Shown: positions 17,225 to 26,230, counted from the first letter of the stretch. The stretch: DNA of 64,000 bases from JBOHBN01 sp050698355 (GCA_050698355.1 JBOHBN010000006.1:14388-78387); one strand, 5' to 3'. Program-made: numbers and translations. Notes: generated from the letters alone by a model not told the origin.

Positions 17225-18376
17225 ATGGCCGATGTGACACCTGCGGCACTCGATACGCCCCAGCGGTTCCGGGAGCGGTTTCCGTCGCTGGCGGACACGG
17301 TGCACCTGGCGAGCTGCAGCCAGGGCGCAGCCTCGACCGACCTCCTCGGCGCCTCGTTCGAGTTCCAGGCCACGATGCGCGAACACGGGGCGCCGTGGGA
17401 TCTCTGGGTCGGTGAGGTCGAGCGCGCCAGGTCGTTGTTCGCCGCCCTCATCGGAGCCGAACCCACCGAGATCGCCGTCGTGCCGTCTGCCTCTGTCGGT
17501 GCCTACCAGGTCGCGTCGACCAGGAGCTGGACGACGCCGCGAGTAGTTACCACCGACATGGAGTTCCCGTCGGTCGCCCAGGTCTGGCACGCTCAGTGTC
17601 CCCGGGGCGCCGACATCGTCCACGCTACAGACCACGACGGCATCGTCGCCGCAGAGGACTACGCGGCGGTGCTGGACGAACGGGCCTCCCTCGTATCGAT
17701 ACCGCTGGCCTCCTACCGCAATGGTGCGCGGCTTCCGGTCGCCGACGTCGCCACCATGGCGCACGACGTCGGGGCCCATGTGTTCGTCGACGCGTACCAG
17801 GCGGCTGGTGTGCTTCCGACGGATGTGCACCAGCTGGGCTGCGACTACCTCGTGTCGGGTTCGTTGAAGTACCTGCTCGGGCTGCCGGGCATCGCGTTCT
17901 TGTACGTGCGCGACGGTGTGGCCGATCAGGTCGCCCCACAGCTCACCGGATGGTTCGGACGCGTGGACCCGTTCGCCTTCGATCCGTATGCCGTCGACTT
18001 TCCCGCCGCCGCGCGACGGTTCGAGACGGGGACGCCGTCGATCCCGTCCGCGTACGGCGCGGTCGCGGGCATGACGGCGCTGACCCGTGTCGACGCGAAG
18101 GCGGTCGACCTGTACGTGCGCGAGCTGGGCGCCGAGCTGCACGCGAACCTGCACCGGGTCGGTGAGCGCATCTGGTCGCCGGCGGACCCCGAGCTGCGCG
18201 GAGCGCAGGTCGCCGTCGTGGACGACAACCCGACCGACCTCGCCGCATACCTCGCGCAGCGAAGGATCGTGACCAGCCCCCGCGGTCACGTCATACGGCT
18301 CTCGTTGCACTACTACAACGACAGTTCAGACGTCGACGCCGTGTGCGCGGCCATCGCCGACTACCGGCGTGGCTAG
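17225..18376 (+). CDS. Class V PLP enzyme, kynureninase-like
   Basis: 383 residues, ATG 17225. Features: VHLASCSQGAAS near the start, TTDMEFPSVAQVW, PLP-Asp in VGAHVFVDAYQAAG, Schiff-base Lys in VSGSLKYLLGLPG at about residue 219, then LTGWFGRVDPF and RRFETGTPSI. The GWFG and RFETGTP motifs recall kynureninase, which cleaves kynurenine to anthranilate and alanine, though the typical kynureninase active-site context (WCxYKYxN) is not conserved. Its place beside anthranilate-type genes supports the reading; a related beta-lyase cannot be excluded. Confidence 0.6.
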   Translation: MADVTPAALDTPQRFRERFPSLADTVHLASCSQGAASTDLLGASFEFQATMREHGAPWDLWVGEVERARSLFAALIGAEPTEIAVVPSASVGAYQVASTRSWTTPRVVTTDMEFPSVAQVWHAQCPRGADIVHATDHDGIVAAEDYAAVLDERASLVSIPLASYRNGARLPVADVATMAHDVGAHVFVDAYQAAGVLPTDVHQLGCDYLVSGSLKYLLGLPGIAFLYVRDGVADQVAPQLTGWFGRVDPFAFDPYAVDFPAAARRFETGTPSIPSAYGAVAGMTALTRVDAKAVDLYVRELGAELHANLHRVGERIWSPADPELRGAQVAVVDDNPTDLAAYLAQRRIVTSPRGHVIRLSLHYYNDSSDVDAVCAAIADYRRG

Positions 18377-18446
18377 GGCGGGCACGGGCGCCAGCGGTCG
18401 TGCATCCGAAGTTCGGCACATATGTGCGGCACGCCGCATCGGGCGT

Positions 18447-18469
18447 ACTTCCCACGATGAGTTCCTGCT
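18447..18469. repeat. Partial family 3 repeat
   Basis: 23 bp shared with the left flank and left arm start of the family 3 element at 47276 (acttcccacgRtgagttcctgct). The right arm is missing. A family 1 repeat starts 18 bp later. Confidence 0.5.
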
Positions 18470-18486
18470 CGGCCGAGGCCCCTACC

Positions 18487-18552
18487 AAGATCCGTTTCTT
18501 CCGGCCGCGACGCGCAGGTTTCTGCGCGTTGCGGCCACACCGAACGGATCTT
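18487..18552. repeat. Family 1 palindromic repeat, copy 2
   Basis: 66 bp with perfect 10-bp arms (aagatccgtt / aacggatctt) and an inner stem (gcgcag / ctgcgc) around a gttt loop. It lies between the converging kynureninase-like and monooxygenase genes, inside the 18-bp direct repeats. Confidence 0.88.
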
Positions 18553-18613
18553 GACCTGATCATTTTGGGCTGCGTGGCGGGAGGACTCGTGCGACAAGTT
18601 CTGGCGCATGTCG

Positions 18614-20977
18614 CTAGGTGGGGCGCCAGCGGTCGTGCCGGACGCCGGGGCCGCCCTCGCGTACCAGCTGGAGACGCGGCTTCGGCCCTTCCATACGCCC
18701 GGTCTGTGGCTTGCGCCGGCCGGACCGCCACGGCAGCGGCCAGCGGGCGCCGGGCCCGTCGTAGTCCTGCTCCACTGCGGCATGCAGCGTCCAGTTGGGG
18801 TCGTACAGGTGAGCCCTGGCCAGCGCACACAGATCTGCCCGCCCGGCGAGGATGAGGGAGTTGACGTCGTCGTAGGACGAGATCGCTCCGACCGCGACGG
18901 TGGCGACGCCCACCCGGTTGCGGATCGCGTCGGCGAACGGGGTCTGGAAGGACCTGCCGTATGCCGGCTGCTCGTCGGGCGTGACCTGCCCGGCTGACAC
19001 GTCCACGGCATCCGCGCCCGCGTCGGCGAAAGCTTGGGCGATCAACACCGCGTCGTCGGCGTCGATGCCGCCCTCGACCCAATCGGTGGCCGAGATGCGC
19101 ACGGTCATCGGCTTGCCCTGTGGCCACACCCCACGCATCGCGGCGAAGACCTCGAGCGGGTAGCGGAGCCGGTTCTGCAACGAGCCGCCGTACCGGTCGG
19201 TGCGGTGGTTGGTGACAGGAGAGATGAAGCTGGAGAGCAGGTAGCCGTGAGCGCAATGCAGCTCGACCAGGTCGAGGCCCGCACGTTCGGCGCGTCTCGT
19301 GGCGTCGACGAACTCCTGCTCGATCCCCTCCAAGTCCGCGCCCGTCAGCTCGCGCGGCACCTGGTTGACGCCCGGCTGGTACGCGAGCGGCGACGGCGCC
19401 ACGACCTCCCAGTTGCCGTCAGGCAGCGGCTGGTCGATGCCCTCCCACATCCGTTTGGTGGAGCCCTTCCGGCCGGAGTGGCCGAGCTGCATCCCCACCT
19501 TGGCGTCAGTCTGTTCGTGTACGAAGTCGGTGATCCGGCGGAAGGCGGTCACGTGCTCGTCGGCGTACATCCCGCAGCAGCCAGGGGATATGCGCCCCTC
19601 GGGTGAGACGCAGACCATCTCGGTCATCACCAGACCGGCGCCGCCGAGTGCCTTACCGGCAAGGTGCGCGAAGTGGAAGTCGCCGGGTGTCCCGTCCTGG
19701 GCCACGTACATGTCCATCGCCGAGACGATGACGCGGTTGGCCAGCTCCAGCTCGCGCAGGCGGAACGGCTGGAACATCGGCGGGCGTACGTCACCCGGCG
19801 CCATGCCACGGCGGTGCTCGTGCGCGGCGAACCAGGCGTCGGCGTGCTCGACGAACTCGTGGTCGCGGACGCGCAGGTTGTCGTAGGTGACCCGGCGGCT
19901 GCGGGTGATGATGTTGAACGCGAACTGGGAGGCGTCCTGGTGCAGGTACTGGCCGAGGTTCTCGAACCACTCCAGGCTCGCCTGCGCTGCCCGCTGCGTG
20001 GACAGCACGACCGGCCTGCGCTCGGTCTCGTACGCGGTCAGCGCCGCCTCGACGCCGTCCTGCTCGTGCAGGCACGCCGCGAGTGCCAGTGCGTCCTCCA
20101 TGGCGAGCTTGGTGCCCGAGCCGATGGAGAAGTGCGCGGTGTGCGCGGCATCCCCGAGCAGTACGACGTTCCCGTGCCGCCAGCACTCGTTTCGTACGGT
20201 TGTGAAGCTGATCCACTTGGAGTTGTTGGTGATCACCTTGTGACCGTCGAGGACGTCGCTGAACATCTCCCGCACGATCGCAACCGACTCCTCGTCCGAC
20301 TCACCCGGCCGCAGGTCGGTGTCGGCGACCCGGTCGAAGCCCGCGGCGTGCCAGACGCCATCGTGCATCTCCACGATGAACGTGCTGCCGTGCGTGTCGT
20401 ACGGGTACCCGTGGGTCTGCATGACACCGTACGGCGTCTGCCTGATGTAGAACTTGAACGCGTCGAACACCCGGTCGGTGCCGAGCCACATGTAGCGGCA
20501 CTGCCGTACGTCCAGCGTGGGCTGGAAGGTGTCCGCGTAGCGGGCGCGGGTGGCGGAGTTGGCGCCGTCGCCGGCGACGACCAGATCGTGGCTCGCCGCG
20601 ATCGTGGCCACGTCGGGTGCTTCGGTGAGAAAGTGCACGGTGATCCCGAGGTCGCGGCACCGCTCCTGCAGGATCTCGAGCAGCCGACGCCGGCTGATCG
20701 CGGCGAACCCGTGGCCGCCGCTGGTGATCACCTCGTCCTTGACGTGGACGTCGATGTCGTCCCAGTGGGCGAACTCGGCTCGCATCGCCGCGTAGACCGC
20801 CGGGTCGGCGTGCTCGATACCACCGAGGGTCTCGTCGGAGAAGACGACGCCGAAGCCGAACGTGTCGCAGGCGGCGTTGCGTTCCCACACGGTGATCTCG
20901 TGCTGAGGTCCTAGCTGCTTGGCAAGCGCGGCGAAGTACAGGCCACCTGGCCCGCCACCGATCACGGCGATACGCAC
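18614..20977 (-). CDS. Two-domain CoA-ester monooxygenase/reductase (2-aminobenzoyl-CoA or salicylyl-CoA type)
   Basis: 787 residues. GTG 20977 is chosen because VRIAVIGGG begins the FAD fold and GGGAGG is 8 nt upstream. Residues 1-390 are a flavin monooxygenase (GGGPGGLYFAAL at the N-terminus; GDAAHTAHFSIGSG near 280). Residues from about 395 are an old-yellow-enzyme domain (MFQPFRLRELELANRVIVSA; HGYLLSSFISPVTNHRTD). This fusion is that of 2-aminobenzoyl-CoA monooxygenase/reductase and salicylyl-CoA 5-hydroxylase, which hydroxylate and then reduce the aromatic CoA ester. The CoA ligase, hydratase and dehydrogenase next to it fit that pathway. Confidence 0.85.
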   Translation of the reverse strand: MRIAVIGGGPGGLYFAALAKQLGPQHEITVWERNAACDTFGFGVVFSDETLGGIEHADPAVYAAMRAEFAHWDDIDVHVKDEVITSGGHGFAAISRRRLLEILQERCRDLGITVHFLTEAPDVATIAASHDLVVAGDGANSATRARYADTFQPTLDVRQCRYMWLGTDRVFDAFKFYIRQTPYGVMQTHGYPYDTHGSTFIVEMHDGVWHAAGFDRVADTDLRPGESDEESVAIVREMFSDVLDGHKVITNNSKWISFTTVRNECWRHGNVVLLGDAAHTAHFSIGSGTKLAMEDALALAACLHEQDGVEAALTAYETERRPVVLSTQRAAQASLEWFENLGQYLHQDASQFAFNIITRSRRVTYDNLRVRDHEFVEHADAWFAAHEHRRGMAPGDVRPPMFQPFRLRELELANRVIVSAMDMYVAQDGTPGDFHFAHLAGKALGGAGLVMTEMVCVSPEGRISPGCCGMYADEHVTAFRRITDFVHEQTDAKVGMQLGHSGRKGSTKRMWEGIDQPLPDGNWEVVAPSPLAYQPGVNQVPRELTGADLEGIEQEFVDATRRAERAGLDLVELHCAHGYLLSSFISPVTNHRTDRYGGSLQNRLRYPLEVFAAMRGVWPQGKPMTVRISATDWVEGGIDADDAVLIAQAFADAGADAVDVSAGQVTPDEQPAYGRSFQTPFADAIRNRVGVATVAVGAISSYDDVNSLILAGRADLCALARAHLYDPNWTLHAAVEQDYDGPGARWPLPWRSGRRKPQTGRMEGPKPRLQLVREGGPGVRHDRWRPT

Positions 20978-21022
20978 AACGGCCCTCCCACTTCCGGCAT
21001 GATATGTTGTGTTTTCGACGGT

Positions 21023-21035
21023 CGTCAATGTGACG
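21023..21035. promoter_or_regulatory. Putative PaaX-family operator, site 1
   Basis: The palindrome cgtcaatgtgacg lies in the 103-bp divergent gap between the monooxygenase and enoyl-CoA hydratase genes. It matches the 13-mer at 24773 at 12 of 13 positions. Being in both divergent promoters of one catabolic block, it is a good candidate for the binding site of the PaaX-type regulator. Confidence 0.55.
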
Positions 21036-21080
21036 GTACGAAAAGGCGAGCTCGGTCGTCACGAGGGAGGTCGTTCGGCG

Positions 21081-21908
21081 ATGAGTCCGTTCCGGGCATC
21101 CGCGCCCTTCACCCAGGCCTGGAAGCACTTCCGCGTGGAGCGAGACGGCGGCATTGCGACCGTCACCTTCGACCGGCCGGACAAGCTGAACGCGCTGACC
21201 TTCGAGGTGTACGCGGACCTGCGGGACTTCATCGCCGAGCTGCCGCACCGCGACGACACCCGTGTGGTCGTGCTGCGCGGCGAGGGCAGGGCGTTCTGCT
21301 CGGGCGGCGATGTGAACGAGATCATCGGCGCGACACTGCGGATGCGCCCGGATGAGCTGCTCTCGTTCACCCGGATGAGCGGCGAGGTCGTACGCGCGAT
21401 GCGCGAGAGCCCGGTGCCGATCATCGCTGCTGTGCACGGCACAGCAGCGGGCGCCGGTTCGGTACTCGCGCTCGCCAGCGACTTTCGCATCATGGCGCGC
21501 TCTGCGTCCTTTGCGTTCCTTTTCACTCGCGTCGGGCTGTCCGGTGCGGACATGGGCGCGGCCTACTTGCTCCCCCGGCTGGTCGGACTCGGCCGCGCCA
21601 CCCAGCTGCTGATGCTGGGCGACTCGCTGCCGGCGGAACAGGCCGAACGCTGGGGTTTGGTGAGCGAACTCGTCGACGACGGCCGAGCCGATGAGACCGC
21701 GCGGGCGATCGCCGAGCGTCTCGCGCAAGGACCGTGGCAGGCGTACGCCCAGACCAAGGCGTTGCTCACCCGCGAGCTGGACATGAGCCTCCCCGGCGCG
21801 ATCGAGCTCGAGGCGATGACCCAGGCGCTGCTGATGAAGGGGGAGGACTACCGCGAGTTCCATGCGGCGTTCACCGGCAAGCGGCAGCCCGAGTGGCAGG
21901 GCCGCTGA
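21081..21908 (+). CDS. Enoyl-CoA hydratase/isomerase family protein
   Basis: 275 residues, ATG 21081 with GGAGG upstream. Crotonase fold: FDRPDKLNALTFE near residue 32, oxyanion-hole strands RGEGRAFCSGGDVNEI and AAVHGTAAGAGSVLALASDF, and GLSGADMGAAYLLPRLVG. The acid/base Glu of true hydratases at the second site appears replaced (SGADMG), so hydratase, isomerase or ring-opening hydrolase activity are all open. It starts the plus-strand operon with the acyl-CoA dehydrogenase and likely works on ring-reduced aminobenzoyl-CoA products. Confidence 0.82.
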   Translation: MSPFRASAPFTQAWKHFRVERDGGIATVTFDRPDKLNALTFEVYADLRDFIAELPHRDDTRVVVLRGEGRAFCSGGDVNEIIGATLRMRPDELLSFTRMSGEVVRAMRESPVPIIAAVHGTAAGAGSVLALASDFRIMARSASFAFLFTRVGLSGADMGAAYLLPRLVGLGRATQLLMLGDSLPAEQAERWGLVSELVDDGRADETARAIAERLAQGPWQAYAQTKALLTRELDMSLPGAIELEAMTQALLMKGEDYREFHAAFTGKRQPEWQGR

Positions 21909-21910
21909 GA

Positions 21911-23056
21911 ATGGGCGAGCACCCGTGGGAGCTGAGCCCCGGACAGCGCGAGCTCATGGAATGGGTGCGTGAGGTCGCCCACACGACGTTGTGCCCGCTG
22001 GCCGAGGGTGGCGCGTCTGGGCACGTCAACCGCGAACTCGTACGGGCGCTGGGAGAACTCGGGCTGCTCGCGCGGCTGTTCCCCGGCGTACGGGACGGAT
22101 CGCCGTCCCGCGCTGCCGCCGCCCTGGAGCTGTGCCTGTTGCGTGAGTCGCTCGCCATGGTATCGACCGAGGCGGAGACTGCGCTGGCGTTGCAGGGGCT
22201 CGGCACGTACCCGATCCTGCAGTCGGGTTCGGACGCGCTGGTACGCCGGTGGGTGCCCGCGGTCGCGCGTGGCGAGGCCGTCGCCGCTTTCGCGTTGACC
22301 GAGCCGGAGGCGGGATCGGACGCTGCAGCGCTGTCGCTATCGGCGGACAGCGACGGTGACGGCTGGCGGTTGACCGGCGAGAAGCTGTGGATCTCCAACG
22401 CGCCGGACGCTGACTTCTACACGGTGTTCGCCCGGACGACACCCGACGCGGGCGCCCGTGGCGTGAGCGCATTCGTCCTGCCGGCCGACCGGGCTGGGCT
22501 CTCCGGGGAGCGGCTCGAGATGCTCTCGCCGCACCCGATCGGGCGGCTGCGGCTCGACGCCGTGCCCGTACACGCCGATGAACTGCTCGGCGAGCAGGAC
22601 CGGGGGTTCGCCGTCGCGATGCGCACGCTCGACCTGTTCCGGCCGAGCGTCGGCGCCTTCGCGGTGGGCATGGCACAGGCGGCACTCGACTCCGCCGTAG
22701 CGCATGCCGACGCCCGTACTGCCTTCGGCGGGCCGCTGCGCCAGTTGCAGTCGGTGGCCCACACCCTTGCCGACATGGCTGCGCGCACCGAGGCTGCCCG
22801 ACTCATGGTGTACCGCGCCGGTGCCGCGTACGACGCGGGACGTCCCGGAGTGGCGAGCACCTCGGCGATGGCCAAGCTGTACGCGACCGAGACCGCGCAG
22901 TTCGTGGTGGACGCCGCGATCCAGGTGCACGGCGCTCGGGCGCTCCAGCACGGTCACCTGCTCGAGCACCTCTACCGCGAGGTGCGGGCGCCGCGCATCT
23001 ACGAGGGTGCCAGCGAGGTGCAGCGCTCCATCATCGCTCGCGGCCTCTACCGCTGA
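21911..23056 (+). CDS. Acyl-CoA dehydrogenase
   Basis: 381 residues, typical length; ATG 21911 lies 2 nt after the hydratase stop. Signature FALTEPEAGSDAAAL at about residue 117 and GEKLWISNAPDADFY for FAD/substrate binding; C-terminal helical domain with VVDAAIQVHGARAL and YEGASEVQRSIIARGLYR. It forms a C=C bond in an acyl-CoA and passes electrons to ETF. In context it probably oxidises an alicyclic CoA ester made by the two-domain monooxygenase. Confidence 0.88.
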   Translation: MGEHPWELSPGQRELMEWVREVAHTTLCPLAEGGASGHVNRELVRALGELGLLARLFPGVRDGSPSRAAAALELCLLRESLAMVSTEAETALALQGLGTYPILQSGSDALVRRWVPAVARGEAVAAFALTEPEAGSDAAALSLSADSDGDGWRLTGEKLWISNAPDADFYTVFARTTPDAGARGVSAFVLPADRAGLSGERLEMLSPHPIGRLRLDAVPVHADELLGEQDRGFAVAMRTLDLFRPSVGAFAVGMAQAALDSAVAHADARTAFGGPLRQLQSVAHTLADMAARTEAARLMVYRAGAAYDAGRPGVASTSAMAKLYATETAQFVVDAAIQVHGARALQHGHLLEHLYREVRAPRIYEGASEVQRSIIARGLYR

Positions 23057-23076
23057 CCCTGAGCCGGAGGCCGTAC

Positions 23077-24699
23077 TCAGCCGAGTACGGCCTCCGCACG
23101 CAACCGGAACCGCTGCAGCTTGCCAGTGCTGGTCCGGGGCAGCTCGAATAGGAACACCACCCCACGCGGATACTTGTACGGGGCGATACGCGTCTTGGTG
23201 AAGTCCTGCAGCTCCTTGATCTTCACGTCGTCACCGGGTACCTCCGGCCGCAGGACGACGAACGCGGTGACCAGCTGCCCGCGTGCCTCATCCGGCACGC
23301 CGACGACCGCGCACTCGGTGACGTCCGGATGGGCGAGCAGCGCCTCTTCCACTTCGGGCGCGGCAATGTTGTACCCGGAGGAGATGATCATGTCGTCGCT
23401 GCGGGCCTGGTACCAGAAGTAGCCGTCCTGGTCCTGCATGTACGTGTCGCCGGTGATGTTCCAGCCGTTCTGCGCGTACACCTCCTGCCGGTCGCCCGCC
23501 AGATAGCGGCACCCGGTAGGGCCCTTGACCGCAAGCCGACCCACCTCACCGGGCGGAAGCGGATTGCCGGCGGTGTCGACCACGGCGGCGGTGTACCCGG
23601 GAACGGGCTTGCCGGTCGACCCGGGACGGATGCCGTCGTCGGCCGCGGAGATGAATATGTGCAGCATCTCGGTGGACCCGATGCCGTCGATGATCCGTAC
23701 GCCTGTGGCGTCGTGGAACTCGCGCCACGTCTCCGCGGGCAGATGTTCACCGGCCGAGACACAGCGGCGCAGCGTGACCAGTCTTTCCGGCCACCCCGCG
23801 CGGAGCATGGCCCGGTACGCGGTGGGCGCGGTGAAGCAGATCGTGACCCCATGCGCGGCGATGTGGTCGGCCAACTCGTCCGCCGACGCCTTCTCGATCA
23901 GCAGGGACGAGGCGCCGACGCGCAGCGGGAACACCACCAGTCCACCGAGGCCGAAGGTGAAGGCCAGCGGTGGCGTGCCGGTGAACACGTCGTCCGGTCG
24001 CGGTCGGAGCACGTGCTTGGAGAACGTGTCTGCGTTGGCGAGCACATCACGGTGGAAGTGCATCGTCGCCTTCGGGCGTCCCGTCGTGCCCGAGGTGAAC
24101 GCGAGCAGGGCGACGTCGTCGGCTGCGGTGTCGACGGCTTCGAACGCGGCATCCAGGTGCTCGGCGCGCCGGGTGAGGTCGTCGGCGCCATCACCGCCGT
24201 ACGTGACGACCCGCGCCGTACCGAGGTCTGCCGCCAACAGATCGGCGATGAAGCGGTGATCGCAGAGTGCGATGTCGACCTGGGCAATCTCGCGGACTGT
24301 GCTGAGCTCGCCGGGACGGAGCAACGGCATCGTCGTGACGACGACGCCGCCCGCCCTGAGCACCGCGATCCAGCAGGCCACGAGCCACGGATTGTTCGGT
24401 CCCCGCAACAGCACCCGGTTGCCCGGTACCAGACCCAGCTCACCGACGAGCACCCGCGCGATCCGGTTGGATACGCGCAGCAGCTCCGCATAGCTCCACC
24501 GCTCACCGGCCGGCGACAGCACGCACGGGCGATCACCGCCGTGCTCGGTAATGGTGCGCTCCAGCAGTTCGGCCGCGCAGTTCAGCCGGTCCGGATAACG
24601 CACGTCCGGCAGGTCGACGATGAGCTCGGGCCAGGTAGCGGGGGCTGGGAGGTGGTCGCGGCAGAACGTGTCGACGTGCGCCGATCGGGTCAGCTGCAT
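23077..24699 (-). CDS. Benzoate/2-aminobenzoate-type CoA ligase
   Basis: 540 residues, ATG 24699. ANL superfamily: P-loop LAFTSGTTGRPKATMHFH at about residue 176, IDGIGSTEMLHIFIS (A5-like), and the C-terminal hinge DDMIISSGYNIAAPEVEE plus the catalytic Lys in PRTSTGKLQRFRLR. The opening VDTFCRDHLPAPATWPEL and the GSTEMLHIF motif are typical of the benzoate-CoA ligase family, which activates benzoate, hydroxybenzoate or anthranilate. It is divergent from the PaaX regulator, with a putative operator in between. Confidence 0.85.
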   Translation of the reverse strand: MQLTRSAHVDTFCRDHLPAPATWPELIVDLPDVRYPDRLNCAAELLERTITEHGGDRPCVLSPAGERWSYAELLRVSNRIARVLVGELGLVPGNRVLLRGPNNPWLVACWIAVLRAGGVVVTTMPLLRPGELSTVREIAQVDIALCDHRFIADLLAADLGTARVVTYGGDGADDLTRRAEHLDAAFEAVDTAADDVALLAFTSGTTGRPKATMHFHRDVLANADTFSKHVLRPRPDDVFTGTPPLAFTFGLGGLVVFPLRVGASSLLIEKASADELADHIAAHGVTICFTAPTAYRAMLRAGWPERLVTLRRCVSAGEHLPAETWREFHDATGVRIIDGIGSTEMLHIFISAADDGIRPGSTGKPVPGYTAAVVDTAGNPLPPGEVGRLAVKGPTGCRYLAGDRQEVYAQNGWNITGDTYMQDQDGYFWYQARSDDMIISSGYNIAAPEVEEALLAHPDVTECAVVGVPDEARGQLVTAFVVLRPEVPGDDVKIKELQDFTKTRIAPYKYPRGVVFLFELPRTSTGKLQRFRLRAEAVLG

Positions 24700-24772
24700 G
24701 AGGTCCTCCGAGAGCAGTCTGCTGCCTTCAGTATTCCTTGTGAGTGACGGCAGTCAAGGGCACGCAACATAG

Positions 24773-24785
24773 CGTCAGTGTGACG
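24773..24785. promoter_or_regulatory. Putative PaaX-family operator, site 2
   Basis: The palindrome cgtcagtgtgacg lies between the divergent CoA ligase and PaaX-family genes and nearly duplicates site 1 at 21023. A second small inverted repeat (tgacggcagtca, near 24744) lies closer to the ligase start. The position suits control of the ligase and autoregulation. Confidence 0.55.
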
Positions 24786-24813
24786 GGCGTCGATATCCCG
24801 CTATCCTGCTGGC

Positions 24814-25647
24814 GTGACGACGATCGAGGAGGTCGGTGCGGCACGCGCGTCGCAACCGCGTGCGCTGATCGTCACCGTGTACGGGTTGTACGCACGCGAG
24901 GAGGGCGGCTGGATCAGCATCGCCGCGTTGATCCGGTTGCTCGCCGAGCTGGGCGTGGACGAGCCCGCCGTACGCTCCTCCATCTCCCGGCTGAAGCGGC
25001 GCAGCATCCTCGAGGCCCAGCGGGTGGACGGGGCCGCCGGGTACGGCCTGTCCCGCAGGGCCCGCGACATCCTCGACGAGGGTGACCGGCGGATCTTCCA
25101 GCGGCCACGCGCCCACCTCGGTGACGGCTGGCTGCTCGCCGTGTTCAGTGTGCCCGAGTCGCTGCGACGTAAGCGGCACACGCTGCGCTCACGGCTGGCG
25201 TGGCTCGGGTTCGGCGCCGTCGCGGCCGGAGTGTGGATCGCGCCGGCGCACCTGGACGCCGAGACACGCGACGTGCTCGAGCGCTACGAGCTGGCCGACT
25301 ACGTCGACCTGTTCCATGCCGACTACCGCGCGTTCGGTGACGTACGCGAGAAGGTACGAGAGTGGTGGGACCTGGACGAGCTGCAACGGCTGTACGACGA
25401 GTTCCTCGCTGTGTACGCGCCAGTCCTCGGCAAGTGGAAACGTCGCCGCGCGCCCGACGACGCTCAGGCGTTCCACGACTACGTGCGCGCGCTCACTGCG
25501 TGGCGGCAGCTGCCGTTCCTCGATCCGGGCCTCGCCGGCGAGGTGTTGCCCAGCGACTGGCACGGGACCCGGGCGGGCGACCTCTTCTTCGCTCTGCGTA
25601 CGCGGTTGGCCGAACCGGCGCACCGGTACGTCGTCGGCGTCCGCTGA
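24814..25647 (+). CDS. PaaX-family transcriptional regulator
   Basis: 277 residues, GTG start. N-terminal winged helix (IVTVYGLYAREEGGWISIAAL, VRSSISRLKRRSILEA at residues 20-75), then YGLSRRARDILDEGDRRIF, and a central Cas2-like fold (WLLAVFSVPESLRRKRHTLR) with the PaaX C-terminal domain (REWWDLDELQRLYDEFL). PaaX-type proteins are repressors released by aryl-CoA esters, phenylacetyl-CoA in the classic case. Here the ligand may be 2-aminobenzoyl-CoA or a related ester made by the divergent ligase. Confidence 0.88.
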   Translation: MTTIEEVGAARASQPRALIVTVYGLYAREEGGWISIAALIRLLAELGVDEPAVRSSISRLKRRSILEAQRVDGAAGYGLSRRARDILDEGDRRIFQRPRAHLGDGWLLAVFSVPESLRRKRHTLRSRLAWLGFGAVAAGVWIAPAHLDAETRDVLERYELADYVDLFHADYRAFGDVREKVREWWDLDELQRLYDEFLAVYAPVLGKWKRRRAPDDAQAFHDYVRALTAWRQLPFLDPGLAGEVLPSDWHGTRAGDLFFALRTRLAEPAHRYVVGVR

Positions 25648-25656
25648 TCCTCCCGG

Positions 25657-26055
25657 TCAGCCGGACACGACCGCGAACCCCTGCAGCTCGACCAGCGCCT
25701 CGATGTCCCACAGCCGACGTACGCCGACCGCGGCCATCGCTGGGTAGTCGGCACCGACGAGCCGGCGCCACACCGCACCGATGTCACGGGCGTGTGCCTT
25801 GTAGTCGTCCATGTCGACGATGTAGACGCTGAGGCTTGCGAGCTGATCCGGTCGGCCCCCCGCGGCGCGTAGGGTTTCGAGCAGATTCCCGAGAGCTTGC
25901 TCGAACTGTTCAACGACTCCTGCGCCGACGATCCGCCCATCGGCGTCGAGTGCGGTCTGGCCGGCGAGATGGACGGTGCGCCCGTCGGCGACCACGGCGT
26001 GCGAGAAGCCGCTCGGCCGGCCCAGGCTCTCCGGGTTGACGCGTTCGAGGCTCAC
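25657..26055 (-). CDS. RidA family protein
   Basis: 132 residues from GTG 26055; the longer open frame upstream has no homology. Rid fold: NPESLGRPSGFSHAVVADGRTVHLAGQ at the N-terminus, EQFEQALGNLLETLRAAGG in the middle, AVGVRRLWDIEALVELQGFAV at the end. The conserved Arg of active RidA deaminases is at VRRLWD rather than the usual VxxLxxxxALVEIE-R context, so activity is not assured. RidA proteins hydrolyse enamine/imine intermediates; one fits a pathway through 2-amino-enoyl-CoA compounds. Faces the PaaX gene end. Confidence 0.75.
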   Translation of the reverse strand: MSLERVNPESLGRPSGFSHAVVADGRTVHLAGQTALDADGRIVGAGVVEQFEQALGNLLETLRAAGGRPDQLASLSVYIVDMDDYKAHARDIGAVWRRLVGADYPAMAAVGVRRLWDIEALVELQGFAVVSG

Positions 26056-26154
26056 GACTGCCACGCGTCGCAGGCAACAGTCGCAACAAGGGCAGCGCGG
26101 TGGTTGGGCATTCCTGGAGCGTCGCATGACCTCGTTCCGAGCGTCAACGAGCGA

Positions 26155-26183
26155 CCTGCAGGCGAGCGTGCGTACGCTGCAGG
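26155..26183. promoter_or_regulatory. Nested hairpin in a divergent promoter region
   Basis: cctgca/tgcagg outer arms and agcgt/acgct inner arms form a 29-nt nested hairpin in the 175-bp gap between RidA and the TIGR04076 gene. It may be an operator or RNA structure; there is no other support. Confidence 0.35.
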
Positions 26184-26230
26184 ATGGGTGATGAAGGGCG
26201 GCCGGATCGCTTGTGACGACGGAGGCGCGG

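Larger units (their letters stand above)
18386..18638. repeat. 18-bp direct repeats bracketing a repeat-bearing insert
   Basis: The sequence gggcgccagcggtcgtgc occurs at 18386-18403 and again at 18621-18638. The second copy codes for the last residues of the monooxygenase on the minus strand. Between them lie 217 bp holding a 12-bp palindrome (18416-18427), a partial family 3 repeat and a complete family 1 repeat. The arrangement looks like a duplication of a gene end around an insertion, or two recombined copies. Confidence 0.6.

Noticed and set aside
18614..21028. Longer start of the two-domain monooxygenase at 21028
   Set aside because: The extra 17 residues precede the FAD motif without homology and overlap the putative operator; GTG 20977 has a better ribosome binding site.
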